NCBI RefSeq assembly: GCF_001279775.1
Contig: NZ_LGDG01000167.1
Coordinates: 1-64,000, forward strand
Source: Streptomyces sp. MMG1533
GTDB taxonomy: Bacteria; Actinomycetota; Actinomycetes; Streptomycetales; Streptomycetaceae
DNA: 64,000 bases
Direction of reading: 5' to 3'
Below the pieces are notes generated by a model. That model was not told where the DNA came from and ran no database searches. It saw only the letters and a program-made list of their open reading frames with translations. Positions 36,066 to 45,308 of this stretch are shown here, in pieces. The position numbers were made by a program, and so were the translations under genes. The first letter of the stretch is position 1. Each line of letters begins with the position of its first letter.

Positions 36066-36733
36066 CTTGAAGCAGCTGCTGGTCGCGGGTGAGGAAATCT
36101 TGATGGGACTGCTGTGCAATCGCTCTCCGTACTCACGGAACCTGGGGCGGTCGGGGTGCCGGCGGTTGAGCTCTGCTTCCACCGACAGGGCGACGTCGAC
36201 CCTGTTGAAGACGAGGCTTGGATCCTGCCGTCGATGGTGGTGTCGACCATCTCGACGGCGCGCATCACGACACGCTTGAGCCGTCGAGGCCTACGGTGGT
36301 GAACCGCGCCCCCGTCATCTCCGCTCGCTCGCTCCTTGGTGACGGTCCACCACGACCGTGGGCTTGACCCGGGACGCCCCGAAGAGCAGGCCGCCACCAC
36401 CAGGTTCGAGGATTCGGTCTTGGCCCCACTGACGGTGGCCAGTTGTGATTCCCGAGAACGATCAGTCCCGTTGAGCTTCGCTGGAGGCGGGCTGTCCGCT
36501 CCTGCGGGACTGGCGGCGGGTGATGCGCCTGGCTGTGAGCGTGATCGCGGCCCAGGTGATCCGTGAATAGCGACCGGTCTCCGGCGCCCCTGTGAGAAGC
36601 CGGCCGAGCCGAACAGGCTGACGCCCTCTAACGATCGCAGGGTGTTCGGGAACCCGCGCACGAAGACCGGCTCCCCGGCCGGTGCACCGAAACCGTCCAA
36701 GAGATCCGACATCGCGTTCCGCTGACAGGACAA
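36066..36733. other. Gene-free interval with decayed coding traces
   Basis: No ORF here has convincing domain content. On the minus strand short stretches (for example WAAITLTARRITRRQSRR near 36520-36580) look like a worn transposase C-terminus, but the frame is broken on both sides. I treat it as degraded DNA between the APH-fold gene and the protease gene. Confidence 0.35.
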
Positions 36734-36766
36734 GCGCCTGGGGGACGGCCAACGTCCCCCAGGCGC
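36734..36766 (-). terminator. Terminator of the snapalysin-like protease gene
   Basis: A 14-bp perfect stem (arms GCGCCTGGGGGACG and CGTCCCCCAGGCGC) with a 5-nt loop lies 13 bp after the protease stop codon. Confidence 0.85.
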
Positions 36767-36779
36767 CCGGTCCTTGAGG

Positions 36780-37421
36780 TTAAAGACCGTCACGAACCAT
36801 GGCGGCGACGATCTGGACGTGACGATCGGCGGCCGTGTTCGAGAACTCGTTCTCGTAGTTCAGGCCGTAGGGCCAGAAGTGCCCACCGCCGGTGGAGAGT
36901 TTGGCGGCCGATCCATCGAACCGCTTGACGAGTGCCGTGGCCTCCGCGCCGTTCCAGGTACCTCCGCCGCCCAGGGAGGACCAGCCCGAGCTGGTGCCCA
37001 CTCCGATGGTGTGGGCGATCTCGTGCAGCGCGGTCCTCTGGGTCATGTAGCTGCGGTTGCCGAAGCGAATGGTTCCGTTGATGTTGCCGTCCGCGGTGGG
37101 CACGCCGGGGTCGTAGCGGACGGTGATGCTCTTGCCCAGATCGCTGAGGTTGTTGTAGCGGGCCACCGCGGCGTTCATGGCCGCCGTGATGAGGTCGTAG
37201 GCCGTCTGTTGGTCCTGGGTGGGGTTGCTCGCCCGTTCGAGGGTCCAGGTGATACTGGCCGCTGCCACCTGTTCCCGGGGCGCCGATGCGGCCGGCGGGG
37301 CAGCCTGCGCGACGCCGGGCCCGGCCAGTACGGCGGCCGCCAGCACGGCCACGACCATCTTGTTGCGCCGGGGTATGGCCGTGCGTGCGCTGGTGCTCTC
37401 CGGGGTCTGTCGTGGACTCAT
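36780..37421 (-). CDS. Secreted snapalysin-like zinc metalloprotease
   Basis: The 213-residue protein has a signal peptide (KMVVAVLAAAVLAGPGVAQA). The mature domain has a zinc motif HEIAHTIGVG followed by SSGW, which fits the HExxHxxG pattern of the snapalysin-type small proteases, although the usual third ligand (Asp or His) is not in the standard position. The ATG has AGGAG upstream. It is next to a pectate lyase in the same direction and is probably part of extracellular polymer breakdown. Confidence 0.78.
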   Translation of the reverse strand: MSPRQTPESTSARTAIPRRNKMVVAVLAAAVLAGPGVAQAAPPAASAPREQVAAASITWTLERASNPTQDQQTAYDLITAAMNAAVARYNNLSDLGKSITVRYDPGVPTADGNINGTIRFGNRSYMTQRTALHEIAHTIGVGTSSGWSSLGGGGTWNGAEATALVKRFDGSAAKLSTGGGHFWPYGLNYENEFSNTAADRHVQIVAAMVRDGL

Positions 37422-37531
37422 TGAGGGGTTCTCCTGTGGGGGGTTGGCCGTCGAGTGTGGGGATGACGGGGTGATCGGTCCGTCCGCCGGGGGAGGCGGT
37501 TCGGCAGGTGGAGGGGGCGGCATCCCGGAGG

Positions 37532-37589
37532 TTCGGGGTCCCGGGATCCGGGGGGCCGGGGTCCGGGGATCCGGGGATCCGGGGGAGAG
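37532..37589. repeat. CGGGGATC-type low-complexity repeat
   Basis: Reiterated units of CCGGGATCCGGGG and GTCCGGGGATCCGGGGATCC fill most of the gap between the pectate lyase and protease genes. Their self-complementary GGATCC cores may form hairpins and end transcription of the lyase gene. Confidence 0.6.
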
Positions 37590-37594
37590 GTGGT

Positions 37595-38611
37595 TCAGGC
37601 GCCGAGCTTCCCGACGCCCGCCCCGGCCCGCACGAGGGAGGGAACGTCGGCCGCGGGGTCCAGCGTGTACGAGTAGTAGGTGCGCGGCTCGATCACCGTG
37701 CCGTTGACCTCGCACGGGCCGGAACCGGTGAAGACGTTGTTGCGCTGCACCAGCCGGCCCGGTCCCGACTCGTCGTACCCGGCGGCGGAGTAGCAGGGGT
37801 GGGGAACGCTTTCGAAGTAGTTGCCCTCGACCAGCACGCCCGCGTTCATGGTCGACGCGACGCCGTACAGGGCGTTCCCCTTGTAGTAGTTGTTGTAGAC
37901 GTGCACGGGTTCGCCGAACCGCACTCGTGGATGCCGCTGCCGCGAGCCGTCGAAGAAGTTGTGGTGGATGGAGACCTTCAACTTGCCGGCGTCCTGGCTG
38001 CCGTTGCCGTCGGAGTGCCCGAGCAGCATGCTCTTGTCGGTCCGGTTGAACCAGTTCCACGACACGGTGACGTACTGGGAGCCGCGGACGACGTCGACCG
38101 CTCCGTCGAGGGGCGCGACGAACTCGTTGTGGTCGATCCAGATGTGGTGCGACTCCTGGCCGACGTTGACGGCGTCGTCCTCGGCGTCGGTGAACTTGAT
38201 GTTCCGCACGATGACGTTGTAGGAGCGGTAGAAGTCCAGGCCGCCGCCGTTGATGACGGCCGAGGAACCGACCCCGATGATGGTCTTGTTCGGGCGCACA
38301 CCCTGCTTGCTGGTGATGTCGATGGTGCCCTGGACCCGGATGACCAGCGGACTCGTGGTGTCGATGTAGTCCAGGAACTGCTGGGTGGTGGTGGCGGTCA
38401 CGGTCGGTCCGGCGGCTCCGCCGGTGGTGCCGTTCTGACCGAGCGCGTCGACCGCGGCGAAGCCGGTGGGGGACGTCTCCGCGAGCGGTGCCGACGGCGC
38501 CGGTGTCTGCGCGGCGGCGCTGCCGCTGCCGGCCGGGACCGCCGTGGCGCCGAGCAGCAGGGCGAGCAGGAGAGCGGGAACGCCGCGCGCGGTGCGTAAC
38601 GACGACCTCAT
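37595..38611 (-). CDS. Secreted pectate lyase (PL1 family)
   Basis: The 338-residue protein has a signal peptide (VPALLLALLLGATAVPAGSG) and a parallel beta-helix domain with PL1 motifs: SHHIWIDHNEFVAPLDGAVD, SQYVTVSWNWFNRTDKSMLLG, IHHNFFDGSRQRHPRVRFG and HVYNNYY. The RHPR Arg matches the catalytic base region. It cleaves polygalacturonan by beta-elimination outside the cell. It is divergent from the GH30 gene, with a LacI-type palindrome between. Confidence 0.9.
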   Translation of the reverse strand: MRSSLRTARGVPALLLALLLGATAVPAGSGSAAAQTPAPSAPLAETSPTGFAAVDALGQNGTTGGAAGPTVTATTTQQFLDYIDTTSPLVIRVQGTIDITSKQGVRPNKTIIGVGSSAVINGGGLDFYRSYNVIVRNIKFTDAEDDAVNVGQESHHIWIDHNEFVAPLDGAVDVVRGSQYVTVSWNWFNRTDKSMLLGHSDGNGSQDAGKLKVSIHHNFFDGSRQRHPRVRFGEPVHVYNNYYKGNALYGVASTMNAGVLVEGNYFESVPHPCYSAAGYDESGPGRLVQRNNVFTGSGPCEVNGTVIEPRTYYSYTLDPAADVPSLVRAGAGVGKLGA

Positions 38612-38687
38612 GTGGTTCCTCCCGGGGCGAGTGGGCGGATCTTCGTCGGGTCGTTCCAAAACAGGAGCACCCTGGAACACACGGGCA

Positions 38688-38701
38688 GAAAGCGCTTTCT
38701 C
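38688..38701. promoter_or_regulatory. AGAAAGCGCTTTCT palindrome, candidate LacI-type operator
   Basis: A perfect 14-bp palindrome with a central CG step sits between the divergent pectate lyase and GH30 genes. This is the usual style of LacI-family sugar operators. It lies 77 bp before the lyase start and 68 bp before the GH30 start, so it could control both. No LacI gene is present in the window. Confidence 0.55.
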
Positions 38702-38768
38702 GGTTTCCCGAATGCTAAGCACGTGTTTTGTGCACGTCAACAAGTTCGCAGCTGTGAAAGGAAGTGTC

Positions 38769-41700
38769 GTGTCCCATCGGCATCGCATCATCCGGGCGTT
38801 GGCGCGGTTCCCCTGGTGCTCGGCGCGGGTCTCGTCGTCGCACCCGCGGCGAGCGCGGACTCGTCGCCGCAGAGCGCGGTCACCGTGCGGATCGACCCGT
38901 CCTACCAGCAGCAGGAGTTCGAGGGATGGGGCACGAGCCTCGTCTGGTTCGCCAACGCCACGGGCCGTTACCCCGAGCCCATCCGAAGACAGCTCGTGGA
39001 CATGCTGTTCGGCGAGGACGGTCTCGGCCTCAACATCGCGCGGTACAACATCGGCGGCGGCAACGCCCCGGACGTCCGCAAGGACTACATGAAGACGGGC
39101 GCGACCATGGAGGGCTTCTGGAAGGCCCCCGAGGGAACCACCCGGCAGGACACGGACTGGTGGGATCCGAACAACCCGGACCACTGGGACTGGGACGCCG
39201 ACGCGGGCCAGCGCTGGTGGGTGGACCAGATCAAGGACAAGATCACCCGCTGGGAGGCGTTCAGCAACTCGCCGCCCTGGTTCCAGACGGTCAGCGGTTA
39301 CGTCTCCGGAGGCTACGACGCGAGCACGGACCAGATCCGCACGGACCGCGTCGACGAATTCGCCACCTACCTGGTGCGCGTGACCGAACAGCTGGAGAAG
39401 GCGCGCGGCATCGAGTTCGACACGTCGCCCCGCTCAACGAGCCCAACACGCCCTACTGGGGCACCCAGCTCGGAGCGGACGGTCAGCCCATGGGCGGACG
39501 CCAGGAGGGCGCACACGCGGGACCGGCGCTCCAGCAGAAGGTGCTCCTCGCGCTCGACAAGGCGCTCGACGGGGCCAAGACCGACGCCGAGATCTCCGCG
39601 ATGGACGAGACCAACCCCAGCATCTTCACCCAGAACTGGAACGCCTACGGCGCCCCCGCGCGAGCCGCTGTCGACCAGCTCAACGTGCACACCTACGGCA
39701 CGGGCATGCGCACCAGCGCACGTGACATCGCCAAGGGCGCGGACCAGAAGCTGTGGATGAGCGAGGTCGAGGGCACCTGGGGCACCGGCACCGACTTCAC
39801 CGGCATGGATCCGGGGCTCGGCATCGCCACCCGGATGGTCGACGACATGCGCGAACTGGAGCCCTCGGCCTGGGTGTTCTGGCAGCCCATCGAGGACTCC
39901 GTCCCCCAGGCCGCGGCGGGCAAGAATGGGGCAGCATCCACGTCCCGTTCAACTGCACTGCCGAGGACACCCTGGAGACCTGCCCGATCCGGGCCAACTC
40001 GAAGTTCCACACCATCCGCAACTTCACCCACCACATCCGCCCCGGCGACCACTTCGTGAAGGTCGACGATCCGTCCAGCGTCGCCGCGGTGAAGAAGTCC
40101 GGCCGTGCGGCGACCGTGGTGCACGTGAACAGCGGCACGTCCGCGCGCTCCGTCACCCTCGATCTCTCCCGCTTCGGCAAGGTCGCGCCCCGGGCGACCG
40201 TGACACCCGTGGTGACGAGCGCCGACGGTGCCCTCGTCAAGGGCACACCGGTCCGGGTCACCGACCGTTCGGCCACGCTCGCCGTCCCCGCGAAGTCCGT
40301 CACGACCTTCCTGGTCGAGGGTGTCAGCGGCGTGGCGAAGGACGCCGCCCTCGTTCAGCCCGGGCATGTCTACCGACTCCAAGGGGCACAGAGCGGAAAG
40401 TCGTTGGCTCCGTCGGACGACGGCAGCAGTGTCGTCATCCGCACCACCGACGCCGGCAGTGCGCAACAGCTGTGGTCCGTGGCGAAGCTGACCCCCGGCA
40501 CCGACAACCGCGAGCGCTACGCCCTTTCCGGCGCCACGACCGGCAAGCGGCTCACGGTGCGTGACAACCAGGCCGTCCTGGAGGGCCCGGCAGGCAGCCA
40601 GGTCTCCGAAGCCGCGCAGTGGATCCTGTCGACGACCGGCGACGGCACCTGGACGTTCGTCAACGCCGCCACCGGCCGCCTGCTCGACGTCGCCGGGCAG
40701 TCCTCGGCGGAGGGCGCCACCGTGTCCACGTACACCCCGACTTCGGCGGCGAACCAGCGCTGGGCCGTGACCGACGAGACGGTGCTGCGTACCGAGCCGG
40801 CCGAGGCGTTCACCGTCCCCGGTCTGCGTCCGGAGCTGCCGAAGACGGTGACACCGGTGTTCCGGGACGGCGCCCGGGGCTCGCTCCCCGTGGTGTGGAA
40901 CCTTCCGTCGGACCGGAAGTGGCGCCACCCCGGGACCGTACGCGTCAGGGGCGAGGCGACCGACTCCCTCGGGCGGAAGATCCCCGCGACGGCAGTGGTC
41001 ACCGTCGACACGATCGCCTCGACCCTGCCCGGCCGTGTCAAAACCTACGTGGGCGGGAAGCCGCAGCTGCCGGACACGGTCGTCGGCATCGGCGAGAACG
41101 GCGGCCGGGCCGACCTTCCGGTGACCTGGGACCCGGTACCCGACGGGGCCTTCGACACGGCCGGGGTCGTGACGCTGCGCGGCGTCGCACAGACCGTCGG
41201 GGGCGGCACGGTCGACGCGGCCGTGCGCGTACAGGTAACGGAAGCCACGGAGACCAACATCGCTTCCGACGAGGGCGTCGCGGTCGCCGCCACGTTCACC
41301 GAGAGCGGCTACTCCGCGGAGCGCCTGCGCAACGGTGACCTCTCCGAGAAGGCCTGGTCCAACTGGAAGCCGGGCAACACCAAGAACCCTTCGGACGCCA
41401 TCACCTTCACGTGGCCGAAGGAACGGGACCTGAACCGGATCGTCGCGCACTTCCACCGGGACGGGAACAGCGCCTCCTTTCCCGAGAGCCTGAAGGTGCA
41501 GGTGCGGGCGGCCGACGACTCGACGTGGGTCGACGCGAGCGACGCCATCACGGTCGGGACCGAGGGCACACCCGTGGTCGACGTCCCGCTGGAAGCAGGA
41601 CCGACGACCGGGGTGCGGGTGGTCATGACCGCACGTCCGGGCGGCTACATCACCATGAGTGAGATCGAGGTGAACGCCAAGGCTCCGGGCGCCTCCTCGG

Positions 41701-41920
41701 ACGCCGCCGCCACGTCCATCGAGGTGGCCGGTGACCCGATCGCCTCGTTCGACCCGGACACGACCACCTACCGGGTCGTCACGGCCAACCCGAACCGGAG
41801 CACGGTCACCGCGACGGCACGCGACCCCTACGCGACCGTTGTCGTCGACAGGGCCGGCGAGTCCGGTCGCACGTCGGCCGTCGTCTCCGTGACCAGTGAG
41901 GACGGTTCACAGACACGGAA
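38769..41920 (+). pseudogene. GH30-type multidomain glycoside hydrolase (endo-beta-1,6-galactanase-like) with three frameshifts and a lost 3' end
   Basis: Joined across frames, the gene encodes a signal peptide, a GH30 catalytic domain (EFEGWGTSLVWFANATGRYP, acid/base Glu in LNEPNTPYWG, nucleophile Glu in MSEVEGTWG), a ricin-like segment, two Big_4-type Ig-like repeats (LPVVWN and LPVTWD), a discoidin-like domain (SGYSAERLRNGDLSEKAWSN) and a cadherin-like repeat. Frame changes occur near 38804, 39424 and 39924, each explained by the loss of one G. After GSQTR at about 41917 the homology stops and sigma-factor sequence begins. Start: GTG with AGGA upstream. No domain contains internal stops, so the damage is recent or technical. 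Confidence 0.8.
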
Positions 41921-42022
41921 GTGTCGAGTGGTACGACGAGCTCGCGCGCCTGACCGACAGCCCGGTCGTCCGGCTCAACCGTGCGGTGGCCGTCGGCGAG
42001 GCCGACGGACCGCGCGCGGGCC
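41921..42022 (+). pseudogene. Fragment of an ECF RNA polymerase sigma factor (ECF42-like C-terminal part)
   Basis: About 33 codons in one frame (WYDELARLTDSPVVRLNRAV, then AVGEADGPRAG) match the C-terminal region of the large ECF sigma factors with a DUF6596/TPR tail. The rest of that gene is absent. It is fused directly to the end of the GH30 gene, marking a deletion or recombination junction. The following 42023-42370 contains only short worn coding traces. Confidence 0.65.
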
Positions 42023-42373
42023 ACGGGCGGGGAACTCGGCGAACGCCTCCGACTGCTTCGGGTCCGCAACCCCTGCCGCCCGCTGCGAGCCCGTTCCTCC
42101 AGCCACTCGAGCCACCCGGCACCGCGCAGCTCGGCCACCACCACCCGGCCTCGGGTGAACGTCCTGCGGTCGCCGTCCGCGTGCACGTATCGCGTGTACG
42201 GGCCGTGCTGCGCCGGTCCGGGTGGCCTTGGGGACGCTGCCACACGGTATGCGGCTCTGCGAAATACATCGGAGGAGTTGAGAGGCTTTGGTGAGGCTCA
42301 CCGATGTGGAGCGAAGGTCGAGTTTTCTCAATGCTGGCCTTTTCATCGCTCATTCTCCAGGTCGTCCAAGTCA

Positions 42374-42424
42374 TTGACAGGTACACGGGGGGTGCCTAGG
42401 TTCGCCGATACACCCGATGTATCG
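42374..42424 (+). promoter_or_regulatory. Promoter with overlapping palindromic operator
   Basis: TTGACA (42374-42379), 17 bp, TAGGTT (42397-42402), then the 19-bp palindrome CGATACA-CCCGA-TGTATCG (42406-42424). The palindrome covers the expected transcript start, a typical repressor position. The downstream gene is now an internally deleted GH95-like remnant, followed by the GH97 gene. Confidence 0.7.
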
Positions 42425-42448
42425 AGGATCCGTCAGGTCTGGAGGGCG

Positions 42449-42952
42449 ATGATGACCTCACAGCCGGAGAAACACTCGAAGGTGCCCCGTAGAGCCGTAC
42501 TCGGCACCGCAGTGGGCGAAGCTGCAGCCGCTGCCCTGCCGGGGACGGCCCACGCCGTACAGCATGAGCAGCCGGTGCCGTCCGACGACGAACGCGGACG
42601 CCCCTGGAGACTCCGCAACAGGGTGACCACCGACGGCGCCTGGGCCGGCCGGGTTCCTGCGCGGCCAGGACCTGCTGGCCACCAACCAGGTCCGCTTCAC
42701 GGTCCAGCACGGCCGCGTCCAGGCCACCGGCCAGAGTTCGGCAGTGGCTGGGGCACCTGTCGGCTGCCGGTCGTTCATCTGATGCTGCTGGACGACGGCA
42801 GCCCGGCCCGCACGCAGGACCTGGGCGACGGCACCCTTGCCATCGACCTGCCCCGCGGCCGTGAGGTGCTCGTCCACTCCGGCACCCGCCCCGACCTCGT
42901 CATCGAGCCCGTCGCCGTCTGCGAACCGGGCCCGGCCTGGGGACTGCCGTAG
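42449..42952 (+). pseudogene. GH95-like enzyme remnant with large internal deletion
   Basis: It starts with a good ribosome site (GGAGGG) and a Tat-like signal (PRRAVLGTAVG). Parts match the intact enzyme at 45309-47642: HRPEFGSGWGTCRLPVVHL against HRPEFGSLFGLARLPIGHF, and the very end TRPDLVIEPV with GPAWGLP against DRPDLTVAPV with APRWGLP. Another stretch (LATNQVRFTVQHGRVQ) is in a shifted frame. About 600 central residues, including the catalytic domain, are missing. The product cannot be an active hydrolase. Confidence 0.75.
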
Positions 42953-43005
42953 CGACCGTTCGTACGGACACACACCACCTCACCTCATCAACAGGGAGCG
43001 TTCTC

Positions 43006-44913
43006 ATGGCGGTTCCGATCAGGACCGCGGTCGCCGCGCTCTGCGCAGGGCTGGCGGCCACACTCTTCACGACCGTGCCCGCACGGGCAGAACAGGACGT
43101 CGGTTCCCCCGGCCACAGCTGGTCCCTGTCCGCGGCAGCACACGCCCCGCGCGCGCAGATATCCCTGGACGACACCACCGGCACGCTGAGCCTCGCGGTG
43201 TCCCGTGGCGGCCGTACGGTCATCGAACCGTCGCCCGTCGGCATCGTCACCGAACAGGCCGACCTCTCCCAGGACCTGCGCTTCCTGCATCGCAAGGACC
43301 GGCTGATCGACGAGCGGTACCGGACGAAGTCCGGCAAACGGCTGGACCGCCGGGTCCGCATGAACGAAACCCGTCTGTCGTTCGCCGGCTCCGGCGGTGC
43401 CCGGCTCGACCTCGTCGTCCGCGCATCCGCCGACGGCGTCGCCTACCGGTACGTCCTGCCTGCCGGCTACGGCTACGGCGACGTGCTCGGCGAGACCTCC
43501 GCGTTCAATCTTCCGACGGACGCGAGTGCCTGGCTCGGCACCTACCGGGTCGACAACGAGGGCCAGTTCGCCAGGTACACCGCCGCGACCGCGCCGACCG
43601 GCGAGTACTCGGACCAGGCGCTGTTCGCGACAGACGGCGGCTACACCCTGCTCGCCGAGTCCGACCTCACCGGCACGTACTCCGGCGCCCGGCTCGCCCA
43701 CGACCAGGGCACCGGCACCTACCGGATCAAGCTCGCGGACGACCGGGTCCACACCGACGGCCCCCTCGCCACCCCCTGGCGGGCCATGGTCACCGGCGAC
43801 CTCGCCACCGTCACCCGATCCACCTTCACCGACGACCTCGCCCCCGCCTCCAAGGTCGCCGACCCCTCCTGGATCCGGCCCGGCACCGTGCTGTGGACCT
43901 GGCTCGCCGGCGGCAAAGAAGCCGGCCAGAGCCTCGCCGCGCAGAAGGCCTATGTCGATTACGCCGCCGAACGGCACTGGCCCTACGAGGCCGTCGACGC
44001 CGGCTGGTACTTCAAGACCGACGAGTGGGACACCACCGACCCCGACTGGCAGACCAACAGCTGGATGCCGGAGCTCGTCGACTACGCGCGCGCCAAAGGC
44101 GTCGGCATCATCGTCTGGATCCACCAGCGCGATCTCGACACACCCGACGAGCGTGCCCGGTGGCTGCCCACCCTGGAACGCTGGGGCGTGAAGGGCGTCA
44201 AGATCGACTTCATGAACTCCGAGGCGCAGCCCATGCTCCAGTGGTACGACGCGATCCTCACGCAGACCGCCGCCCACCACCTCATGGTCGACTTCCACGG
44301 CTCCACGATCCCCAAGGGCATCCAGCGCACCTGGCCGCAGGTCATGACCCTGGAGGGCGTCGCCGGAGAGGAGAAGCGCACCAACACCGCCGCCCACCTC
44401 ACCACCCTGCCGTTCACCCGCAACGTCATCGGCTCCATGGACTTCACCCCCGGCGCCTTCCAGCGCGTCGGCCTGCGCCCCAATTCCGACGCGGCCGAGA
44501 CCGGGCTCGCCGTCGTCTACGAGTCGGGCCTGCAGATGTTCGCCGGCACCCCCGAGTCGTACGACGCCCGCCCGCTCGCCCGGGCCTTCTACGACCAGCT
44601 CCCCGCAGCCTGGGACGACACCCGGCTGCTCGCCGGACAGCCCGGCCAGGAGGCCGTGCTCGCCCGTCGCAGCGGCGACCGCTGGTTCCTCGGCGGGGTG
44701 TACGCCGGTGCCGCCCACTCGGCCGACGTACCGTTGACCATCGGCCCCGGACGGTGGCTGGTCGAGACGATCCGGGACGGAACCGACGGGCTCGTCCAGG
44801 ACCGGCAGGTCCTCCACGGCGGCGACACGCTCGCCGTCGACGTCGTCACCAACGGCGGCTTTGCCGCCATAGCCTGCCCCTGGCGCCCGGGCATCACCAC
44901 CTGCTACCGATGA
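43006..44913 (+). CDS. Secreted GH97 glycoside hydrolase
   Basis: The 635-residue protein has a signal peptide cleaved near AVPARA/E29, an N-terminal GH97 beta-sandwich (SGGARLDLVVRASADGVAYR), a TIM barrel from about 285 (WTWLAGGKEAGQSL, VDAGWYFKTDEWD, GVGIIVWIHQRDL) with a likely nucleophile Asp401 in GVKIDFMNSE, and a C-terminal beta domain. The Asp there fits the retaining subgroup (alpha-galactosidase-like) rather than the inverting glucosidases. GGGAG precedes the ATG. It is 53 bp after the GH95-like remnant and probably shares its promoter. Confidence 0.88.
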   Translation: MAVPIRTAVAALCAGLAATLFTTVPARAEQDVGSPGHSWSLSAAAHAPRAQISLDDTTGTLSLAVSRGGRTVIEPSPVGIVTEQADLSQDLRFLHRKDRLIDERYRTKSGKRLDRRVRMNETRLSFAGSGGARLDLVVRASADGVAYRYVLPAGYGYGDVLGETSAFNLPTDASAWLGTYRVDNEGQFARYTAATAPTGEYSDQALFATDGGYTLLAESDLTGTYSGARLAHDQGTGTYRIKLADDRVHTDGPLATPWRAMVTGDLATVTRSTFTDDLAPASKVADPSWIRPGTVLWTWLAGGKEAGQSLAAQKAYVDYAAERHWPYEAVDAGWYFKTDEWDTTDPDWQTNSWMPELVDYARAKGVGIIVWIHQRDLDTPDERARWLPTLERWGVKGVKIDFMNSEAQPMLQWYDAILTQTAAHHLMVDFHGSTIPKGIQRTWPQVMTLEGVAGEEKRTNTAAHLTTLPFTRNVIGSMDFTPGAFQRVGLRPNSDAAETGLAVVYESGLQMFAGTPESYDARPLARAFYDQLPAAWDDTRLLAGQPGQEAVLARRSGDRWFLGGVYAGAAHSADVPLTIGPGRWLVETIRDGTDGLVQDRQVLHGGDTLAVDVVTNGGFAAIACPWRPGITTCYR

Positions 44914-44924
44914 CCACGATCTCT

Positions 44925-44952
44925 GGCCGGGTGCCAACTTGGGCGCCCGGCC
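44925..44952 (+). terminator. Terminator of the GH97 gene
   Basis: An 11-bp stem (GGCCGGGTGCC/GGCGCCCGGCC, one G-T pair) with a 6-nt loop lies 12 bp after the stop codon. Confidence 0.75.
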
Positions 44953-45024
44953 GCCAGAAGTGGTTTCGCGGGATTTCTTTTCTGCAGTCGACCAGTCGAC
45001 CAGTTGTCGGCTGCAGGGACGAGC

Positions 45025-45264
45025 ATGAGTGTTTCCCGGCGTAGTGTGCCGGCCACGGCGGCGGGTACGGCAGTGGTGTTCGCCGCCTCGACGCCACCGG
45101 CAGCGGGCGCGGTCGACGCCTCGACGCCGGCCCTGCGCACGCGCGGTGCGGCGGCACGTTTGCTCCGATGTGTCGTGCAGGGCCGAGGCCGGCGCGCATC
45201 ACTTCGGGAAGGCCGTCCGAACTCTTCGGGTGCCGCAGCGGAACAGGTGCCCTCCCGCCCCTGA
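45025..45264 (+). pseudogene. Tat-signal remnant of a secreted enzyme
   Basis: An ATG with AGGGACG upstream starts a Tat-like signal (SVSRRSVPATAAGTAVVFAA, then STPPAAGAVDA) and about 20 residues of mature sequence. After that the frame degenerates and ends. It looks like the 5' end of a secreted hydrolase gene cut by a deletion. It is convergent with the GH95-like gene. Confidence 0.4.
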
Positions 45265-45308
45265 CGTGGGCAGGCGAGCCGTGGCCGATGCCCTCGATCG
45301 GCCTACGC

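Noticed and set aside
36020..36793. A 257-codon minus-strand ORF after the APH-fold gene
   Set aside because: It covers the protease terminator hairpin, has no recognisable fold, and is Ser/Arg/Pro-rich; only short transposase-like traces are present in another frame.
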